NCBI GenBank assembly: GCA_018818365.1
Contig: JAHISH010000089.1
Span: forward strand, 1-6,291
DNA length: 6,291 bases
Direction: 5' to 3'
Source: Candidatus Omnitrophota bacterium
GTDB taxonomy: Bacteria > Omnitrophota > Gorgyraeia > Gygaellales > Profunditerraquicolaceae
The notes below the pieces were generated by a model that had not been told where the DNA came from, did no database searches, and worked only from the letters and a program-made list of their open reading frames with translations. The position numbers and the translations under genes are program-made. Positions 1-3,819 of this stretch are shown here, one piece after another (position 1 is the first letter of the stretch; every line of letters starts with the position of its first letter).

Positions 1-1
1 A

Positions 2-154
2 ATATTCGTTTTGAACTATGTCCCCGGATTTTTCAAAAGATTCGGGGTCGGCACGGTAAAGCACTCCGATCTTCCCCATAAGGTGTGGGTGGATTGTATT
101 AACTGTCCGAAATTCCCTGATTGTCAAGAGATCGCCTTATTAAAAATCTTGTAA
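2..154 (+). CDS. GNAT-family N-acetyltransferase, C-terminal fragment (5' end outside window)
   Basis: An open frame enters from the left edge and ends at TAA 152-154, giving 50 residues. The visible tail contains VPGFFKRFGV, then LPHKVWVDCINCPKFPDC and EIALLKIL. As I recall the family, an F(F)xxxGF-type segment followed by LPxKVWxDCxxCPKFPxCxEIA closes short ArgA-like GNAT acetyltransferases, which move an acetyl group from acetyl-CoA to an amine. The three cysteines are spaced C-x2-C-x5-C and could bind a metal, but that is inference. The acetyl-CoA-binding core lies outside the window, so substrate and catalytic integrity cannot be judged. It precedes the Etf operon by 352 nt of structured non-coding DNA, so co-transcription is uncertain. 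The frame is clear; the family call is from memory of the C-terminal pattern and is moderately sure. Confidence 0.62.
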   Translation: MFVLNYVPGFFKRFGVGTVKHSDLPHKVWVDCINCPKFPDCQEIALLKIL

Positions 155-179
155 ATTAAATTTTTTATGGTAATATGAT
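149..179 (+). promoter_or_regulatory. Possible promoter for the acyl-CoA dehydrogenase/Etf operon
   Basis: TTGTAA at 149-154 (4 of 6 to the -35 consensus, overlapping the upstream stop codon) is followed by AT-rich DNA with TATGAT at 174-179 (5 of 6 to the -10 consensus, spacer 19) or the overlapping TAATAT at 171-176 (spacer 16). Neither pairing is ideal. If used, the transcript would carry a leader of about 320 nt containing every hairpin repeat described below. This is a weak call by inspection. Confidence 0.28.
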
Positions 180-227
180 AACCTTGCGGTGTTTAGCTCT
201 TTTCGTCTCGTACTCTTCCTGTCGGAT

Positions 228-243
228 TCCCGCTTACGCGGGA
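228..243. repeat. Small GC-rich inverted repeat
   Basis: TCCCGC at 228-233 pairs perfectly with GCGGGA at 238-243 around the 4-nt loop TTAC. It has no following T-run, so it is not a convincing rho-independent terminator for the upstream gene. Compact palindromes of this form are typical of REP-like interspersed repeats, but one copy in a window cannot prove that. Confidence 0.5.
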
Positions 244-273
244 TTTCGCTGGATAATAGATTAAGGTGCTCAA

Positions 274-347
274 TAATTCGCAGACGTGAATACAAAGAAA
301 ACGACGCACTACAACTTACGCTCCTTTACAGTCGCGTAAGTTGTCTG
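274..347 (+). repeat. 74-nt direct repeat, copy 1, with internal hairpin
   Basis: This stretch recurs at 414-487 with a single mismatch (C at 305, G at 445), a constant offset of 140 nt. Inside it, ACAACTTACGC (311-321) pairs perfectly with GCGTAAGTTGT (334-344) around a 12-nt loop. The 5' end CAGAC (281-285) is also complementary to GTCTG (343-347), which overlaps the inner stem by 2 nt, so the whole unit could close as a nested structure. The near identity of non-coding copies suggests recent duplication or a mobile/interspersed repeat family. Confidence 0.85.
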
Positions 348-351
348 GGGG

Positions 352-418
352 AATTAAGATCCCTCGCCTAAGCACTCCAAGATTTCAAAAAAATCTTCTC
401 GTAGGCTCGGGATTAATT
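352..418. repeat. Imperfect palindrome between the two direct repeats
   Basis: The left arm at 352-370 is complementary to the right arm at 402-418 with a 2-nt gap and a 2-nt mismatch; the paired blocks are AATTAA/TTAATT, TCCC/GGGA and GCCTA/TAGGC. Within it, AAGATTT (379-385) pairs with AAATCTT (391-397) around the loop CAAAA. The result is a long, bulged hairpin filling nearly all the DNA between the 74-nt copies and running 5 nt into the second. It lacks the T-run of an intrinsic terminator. It may be a separate palindromic element, or part of a 140-nt composite unit. Confidence 0.6.
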
Positions 419-487
419 CGCAGACGTGAATACAAAGAAAACGAGGCACTACAACTTACGCTCCTTTACAGTCGCGTAAGTTGTCTG
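414..487 (+). repeat. 74-nt direct repeat, copy 2, with internal hairpin
   Basis: Second copy of the element at 274-347. The stem is at 451-461 and 474-484, with the same 12-nt loop (462-473). The copy ends 7 nt before the AAGGAGG ribosome-binding site of the acyl-CoA dehydrogenase gene, so the hairpin would sit directly upstream of the initiation region in any transcript that reads through. That position could affect translation or mRNA stability, but the sequence alone does not show it. Confidence 0.85.
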
Positions 488-494
488 CTCATTT

Positions 495-501
495 AAGGAG
501 G
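495..501 (+). promoter_or_regulatory. Strong ribosome-binding site of the acyl-CoA dehydrogenase gene
   Basis: AAGGAGG is a near-perfect Shine-Dalgarno sequence with a 5-nt spacer to ATG 507, and it fixes the start of the operon's first gene. The two downstream genes have much weaker and more distant AAGGA-like sites and probably rely on translational coupling. Confidence 0.9.
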
Positions 502-506
502 TTCCG

Positions 507-1658
507 ATGGATTATTTATTAACCGATGAACAGAAGATGGTAAAAGATTTGGCACGCAAGATCGCGGATGAGAAGATCCGTGCGGTCTCTGCCAAATATG
601 ACCAGTCTGAGGAGTATCCGTGGGAGATAATCAAGGTTATCGCTGATGCCGGACTCTTTGGGCTCTTTATTCCTGAGGCTTACGGGGGCATGGGGGTGGG
701 GGTAATGAACCTGTGCCTTGCGACTGAGGAACTTTCCCGTGCCTGCGGAGGTATTGCGGTGTGCTATGCGGCTAGCGCCTTAGGCACTTTCCCTATTGTC
801 TTATTCGGCAACGACCAGCAGAAGAAGCAATTCCTTCCAGATTTGGCAAGCGGTAAGAAAGTGGCAGCATTTGCTATTACTGAACCTGAAGCCGGGTCCG
901 ACGCTTCTGCCATCAAGACTACGGCGAAGAAAGTGGGCGATCACTATGTCTTAAACGGCTTGAAGCATTTTATCACCAATGGCGGAGATGCCGAAACCTA
1001 TGTGGTGATTGCGATGACCGATAAGACCAAAGGTGCGCGTGGCGCTTCTGCGTTTATTGTGGAAAAAGGTACTCCCGGATTTACGTTTGGCAAGAAAGAG
1101 GATAAGTTTGGTATCCGGGCGTCAAGTACCCGCGAGCTTATCTTTACTGATTGCAAGATCCCCGCGGCGAATCTGCTTTCCAGGGAAGGCATGGGTTTTA
1201 TTGTAACGATGAAGACTTTTGATATGTCCCGTCCGGGAGTTGCTGCGCAGGCGTTGGGTATTGCGCAAGGCGCATTCGAGTTATGCGTAAAATATGCCAA
1301 AGAACGGCAGCAATTCGGTAAATCAATCTCCTCAAACCAGGGGATACAGTGGATGATTGCGGATATGGCAACGGAAATCGAAGCGGCGCGAGGATTGGTA
1401 TATAGTACTGCCCGTATGGTCGATGCGGGGGTAAAAGACGTGGGGAAGGATTCTGCAATGGCAAAGATGTACGCCTCGGATGTGGCAATGAAGGTGACTG
1501 TGGATGCCTTGCAGATATTCGGAGGGTATGGGTATATGCGGGATTACCCCATTGAGAAATACGTGCGCGATGCCAAAATTACGCAGATTTATGAAGGGAC
1601 AAATCAGATCCAGCGTAATATCATCGCACTACAGATAATCAAGGAATTAGCAAAATAA
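507..1658 (+). CDS. Short-chain acyl-CoA dehydrogenase (butyryl-CoA dehydrogenase/enoyl-CoA reductase type)
   Basis: A flavoprotein of 383 residues, the normal length for Bcd-type acyl-CoA dehydrogenases. It interconverts acyl-CoA and trans-2-enoyl-CoA, exchanging electrons with an Etf in the cytoplasm. The family features appear in order: N-terminal helical domain (about 1-120), signature AFAITEPEAGSDA (121-133), the FITNGG flavin-contacting segment (155-160), beta domain with FGIRASSTREL (201-211), RQQFGKSIS (267-275), and the second signature QIFGGYGYMRDYPIEKYVRD (336-355). The catalytic base is expected to be Glu363 in IYEGTNQIQ, the place used by short/medium-chain members; it is intact. 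The start is set by AAGGAGG 5 nt upstream. etfB begins 3 nt after the stop, so the two are co-transcribed. In this setting it may run as an NADH-driven enoyl-CoA reductase. Chain length or aromatic substrate (as in CarC) cannot be read from the sequence. Confidence 0.95.
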   Translation: MDYLLTDEQKMVKDLARKIADEKIRAVSAKYDQSEEYPWEIIKVIADAGLFGLFIPEAYGGMGVGVMNLCLATEELSRACGGIAVCYAASALGTFPIVLFGNDQQKKQFLPDLASGKKVAAFAITEPEAGSDASAIKTTAKKVGDHYVLNGLKHFITNGGDAETYVVIAMTDKTKGARGASAFIVEKGTPGFTFGKKEDKFGIRASSTRELIFTDCKIPAANLLSREGMGFIVTMKTFDMSRPGVAAQALGIAQGAFELCVKYAKERQQFGKSISSNQGIQWMIADMATEIEAARGLVYSTARMVDAGVKDVGKDSAMAKMYASDVAMKVTVDALQIFGGYGYMRDYPIEKYVRDAKITQIYEGTNQIQRNIIALQIIKELAK

Positions 1659-1661
1659 GGT

Positions 1662-2444
1662 ATGAATATAATCGTTTGTATTAAACAAGTCCCTGAGACT
1701 ACCGAAGTCAGGATAAATCCTGAGACCAATACGCTCATACGTGAGGGGGTAAAAGCTATTATCAACCCTTTTGATATGTATGCAATTGAAGAAGCGGTGC
1801 GATTAAAAGAGAAGTTCGGGGGTAAGGTGACGGTTCTTACTATGGGGCCTCCTCAGGCAGATACTGCGTTGCGTGAGACCATCTCGCTGGGGTGCGATGA
1901 GGCGATTCTGGTCTCTGACCGCGCCTTTGCCGGAAGTGATACCTGGGCGACCAGCTATACCTTGTCCGGCGCCATAAAAAAGATAGGCGCGTTTGATCTG
2001 ATTATTTGCGGCAAGCAGGCTTCTGACGGAGATACTGCGCAGGTGGGGCCGGGTATTTCTGCGCACTTGAATATTCCGCAAGTTACCTATGTGAAGAAAA
2101 TAGAAGAGGTGAACGAGAAATCAATGCGCGTGGAGCGTATGCTAGAAGAAGGATATGAAGTTATTGAAACTCCGTTGCCGGCTTTGATCACGGTGGTAAA
2201 AGAGATCAACGAGCCGCGGCTGCCTTCCTTAAAAGGTATGATGCGCGCCAAGCAGGCAAAGATCGCGCTGTGGACGCAGAAGGAGCTAGATCTGGAAGAT
2301 CAGAATATTGGGCTCTGCGGATCTCCTACGCAGGTGGTCAAGATCTTTACTCCTCCTCAGAGATCGGGAGGGCAGATGTTGAGCGGGGAAGTTCCGGAGA
2401 TTGCCGAAACGTTAGTTCAGCTAATAAAGGACGAAATACCTTAA
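1662..2444 (+). CDS. etfB: Electron transfer flavoprotein beta subunit, bifurcating type
   Basis: This 260-residue protein is the small subunit of the EtfAB heterodimer that passes electrons to or from the acyl-CoA dehydrogenase. The N-terminus MNIIVCIKQVPETTEVRINP is typical of EtfB. A central CGKQASDGDTAQVGPG segment (116-131) carries the DGDTAQVGP motif linked in the literature to electron-bifurcating Etfs, where this subunit holds FAD and binds NADH; ordinary respiratory Etfs have a DDDCNQTGQ-like segment and bind AMP there. The EtfB signature falls around 157-178 (RMLEEGYEVIETPLPALITV), followed by NEPRLPSLKGMMRAK (183-197). The gene starts 3 nt after the dehydrogenase stop. Its only SD-like sequence (AAGGAA, 1641-1646) is 15 nt from the ATG, which points to translational coupling. 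Family identity is secure; bifurcation is inferred from the motif. Confidence 0.95.
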   Translation: MNIIVCIKQVPETTEVRINPETNTLIREGVKAIINPFDMYAIEEAVRLKEKFGGKVTVLTMGPPQADTALRETISLGCDEAILVSDRAFAGSDTWATSYTLSGAIKKIGAFDLIICGKQASDGDTAQVGPGISAHLNIPQVTYVKKIEEVNEKSMRVERMLEEGYEVIETPLPALITVVKEINEPRLPSLKGMMRAKQAKIALWTQKELDLEDQNIGLCGSPTQVVKIFTPPQRSGGQMLSGEVPEIAETLVQLIKDEIP

Positions 2445-2446
2445 TT

Positions 2447-3649
2447 ATGTCAATTCAGGTTATTATTGAGAAGTGTACCGGGTGTACCTTATGCGTGAAG
2501 GCGTGTCCTTTTGATGCCATCCGGATGATGGAGAAGAAAGCGGCCATTGATTTAAATCGTTGTACGCTTTGCGGAGCCTGTATTCCGGCATGCAAGTTTA
2601 AGGCTATCCTGATTGAAAAGAGCCAGGCCACTTGTATTCTTCCTGATAGTAAGGCATATAAAGATATATGGGTGTTTATAGAGCAGAAGAAAGGCAAGGT
2701 GCAATCAGTTGCCTATGAGTTGCTTGGGAAAGCGCATGAATTGGCAAAGGTCCTTCAATGCCAGGTAAGCGGGGTGTTGATTGGACATGATCTTCAAGAT
2801 CAGCTTGATGAAATAATCTGGCATGGCGCAGACAATATCTATTTAGTGGAAGCTCCTGAATTGGCCAATTTTCAGGACGAGCCCTATACCAATATCTTAG
2901 TAGAGCTTATTAAGAAACATAAGCCGGAGATACTACTCTGCGGCGCAACGGCAATCGGGCGTTCGTTGATCTCACGGGTAGCGATCAATATCAAGGCAGG
3001 ACTTACTGCTGATTGTACCGGATTAGATATTGACCGTGAGAAAAAGATACTGCTTCAGACGCGGCCCGCGTTCGGAGGAAATATTATGGCTACAATTATT
3101 TCACCGAATTACCGGCCGCAGATGGCAACGGTCCGCCATAAAGTCATGCAGCCGATTACGCCTGATAAACACCGTAAGGGCAAGATAATAAAGGAGAGTT
3201 TCGATAGTTCTTTGTATTTTTCTCGGACCAAATTGCTGGATATTGTAGAAGAAGTTGAGACATTGGTTAATATCGCGGAGGCGGATATCATCGTTTCCGG
3301 AGGCAGAGGGATGGGGCAGCAGGAGAATTTTAAATTATTAGAAAACTTTGCCCATGTCTTAGGTGCTGCGGTGGGATCTTCGCGCGCGGCAGTTGATTCC
3401 GGATGGATGCCCTATTCGCATCAAGTAGGGCAGACCGGAAGGACAGTCAGCCCCAAAATATACTTTGCCTGTGGAATTTCAGGACAAATCCAGCATTTAG
3501 TGGGGATGCAATCATCTAAGATTATCATTGCCATTAATAAGGACTCCGAGGCTCCGATCTTTAGGGTCGCAACCTATGGTATCGTCGGGGATTTATTTCA
3601 AGTAATTCCGGCGTTAACTAAAAAGTTTAAGGAGGTCTTAAAAAGATAA
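2447..3649 (+). CDS. etfA: Electron transfer flavoprotein alpha subunit with N-terminal 2x[4Fe-4S] ferredoxin domain
   Basis: A 400-residue protein, longer than the usual 310-340 of EtfA because of an N-terminal ferredoxin module. Two CxxCxxCxxxC clusters are complete: Cys10, 13, 16, 20 (followed by Pro) and Cys39, 42, 45, 49. The EtfA N-terminal domain starts near DIWVFIEQ (73-80) and includes CGATAIGRSLISRVA (165-179) and TRPAFGGNIMA (205-215). The C-terminal FAD domain has VSGGRGMG (283-290), GSSRAAVDSGW (310-320), QVGQTGRTVSP (326-336) and the EtfA signature around 338-364 (IYFACGISGQIQH). CarE and LctC of Acetobacterium woodii share this ferredoxin-EtfA layout. The frame is open upstream to 2270, but that stretch overlaps etfB and reads as non-protein-like, so ATG 2447, 2 nt after the etfB stop, is chosen. 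The fused clusters probably relay low-potential electrons to or from ferredoxin. Confidence 0.95.
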   Translation: MSIQVIIEKCTGCTLCVKACPFDAIRMMEKKAAIDLNRCTLCGACIPACKFKAILIEKSQATCILPDSKAYKDIWVFIEQKKGKVQSVAYELLGKAHELAKVLQCQVSGVLIGHDLQDQLDEIIWHGADNIYLVEAPELANFQDEPYTNILVELIKKHKPEILLCGATAIGRSLISRVAINIKAGLTADCTGLDIDREKKILLQTRPAFGGNIMATIISPNYRPQMATVRHKVMQPITPDKHRKGKIIKESFDSSLYFSRTKLLDIVEEVETLVNIAEADIIVSGGRGMGQQENFKLLENFAHVLGAAVGSSRAAVDSGWMPYSHQVGQTGRTVSPKIYFACGISGQIQHLVGMQSSKIIIAINKDSEAPIFRVATYGIVGDLFQVIPALTKKFKEVLKR

Positions 3650-3819
3650 AGGGAGTAAAAATTAACTTACTTATTAAGAAGTTTAAAAAAGTTTTAATTG
3701 GCCCTTGCAAATCACTGAAAATGTGTTATACTACAAACAAGTTGCCACGGTTACACTTTTAATAGATGCAAAAATCCTATCGAAGTAAAAAAATCTGGTT
3801 TTATTTCCCTTCGCGGAAC
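3650..3819. other. Intergenic region between the Etf operon and the surface-protein gene
   Basis: An AT-rich spacer of 170 nt. AACTT 3664-3668 can pair with AAGTT 3679-3683, extended by CTT 3670-3672 with AAG 3676-3678, but the stem is weak, A/T-rich and bulged, and only a short TTTT follows after an A-run. It is therefore at best a poor terminator for the operon. A good promoter lies at 3705-3732. An in-frame alternative start for the next gene (ATG 3766) lies inside the spacer, directly after an in-frame TAG. Confidence 0.6.
3705..3732 (+). promoter_or_regulatory. Extended -10 sigma70-type promoter for the repeat-protein gene
   Basis: TTGCAA (3705-3710) and TATACT (3727-3732, 5 of 6 to TATAAT) are separated by 16 nt, and TG at 3724-3725 sits one base before the -10 box, giving an extended -10 element. 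Transcription would start near 3739, upstream of both candidate start codons (3766 and 3820). This separates the gene from the Etf operon. Confidence 0.68.

Larger units (their letters stand above)
155..506. other. Structured non-coding region upstream of the operon
   Basis: There is no credible gene in these 352 nt. An open frame at 189-371 (GTG start, 60 codons) lies mostly over repeat DNA, lacks a ribosome-binding site and resembles no family I know. The region holds a possible -10 box, a small hairpin (228-243), two 74-nt direct repeats each with an 11-bp stem, an imperfect palindrome between them, and the Shine-Dalgarno sequence of the next gene. The density of palindromes suggests a leader RNA element, an interspersed palindromic repeat family, or both. 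Confidence 0.75.

Noticed and set aside
189..371. Open frame of 60 codons in the leader
   Set aside because: It starts with GTG without a ribosome-binding site, runs across the 74-nt repeat and into the palindrome, and its product has no recognisable protein character.
274..487. CRISPR array or integron attC sites
   Set aside because: There are only two copies, the repeat is 74 nt with a long internal stem, and the spacer is itself palindromic. There are no cas genes, and the ends do not match attC core sites convincingly.
998..1488. Two minus-strand open frames within the acyl-CoA dehydrogenase gene
   Set aside because: They are antisense shadows of a conserved gene, with low-complexity, non-family products and no ribosome-binding sites.
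2270..2446. Upstream in-frame extension of etfA
   Set aside because: It lies wholly inside the 3' part of etfB in another frame, its composition is not like EtfA or ferredoxin, and ATG 2447 starts exactly at the expected ferredoxin N-terminus.
3664..3696. Rho-independent terminator after etfA
   Set aside because: The stem is short, A/T-rich and bulged, and only a short TTTT follows after an A-run, so it is not reliable enough to list as a terminator.
3629..3765. Perfect AAGGAGGT at 3629-3636 followed by a short open frame to about 3762
   Set aside because: The motif is simply the etfA codons for K-E-V, and no ATG, GTG or TTG stands at a suitable distance in the following frame.
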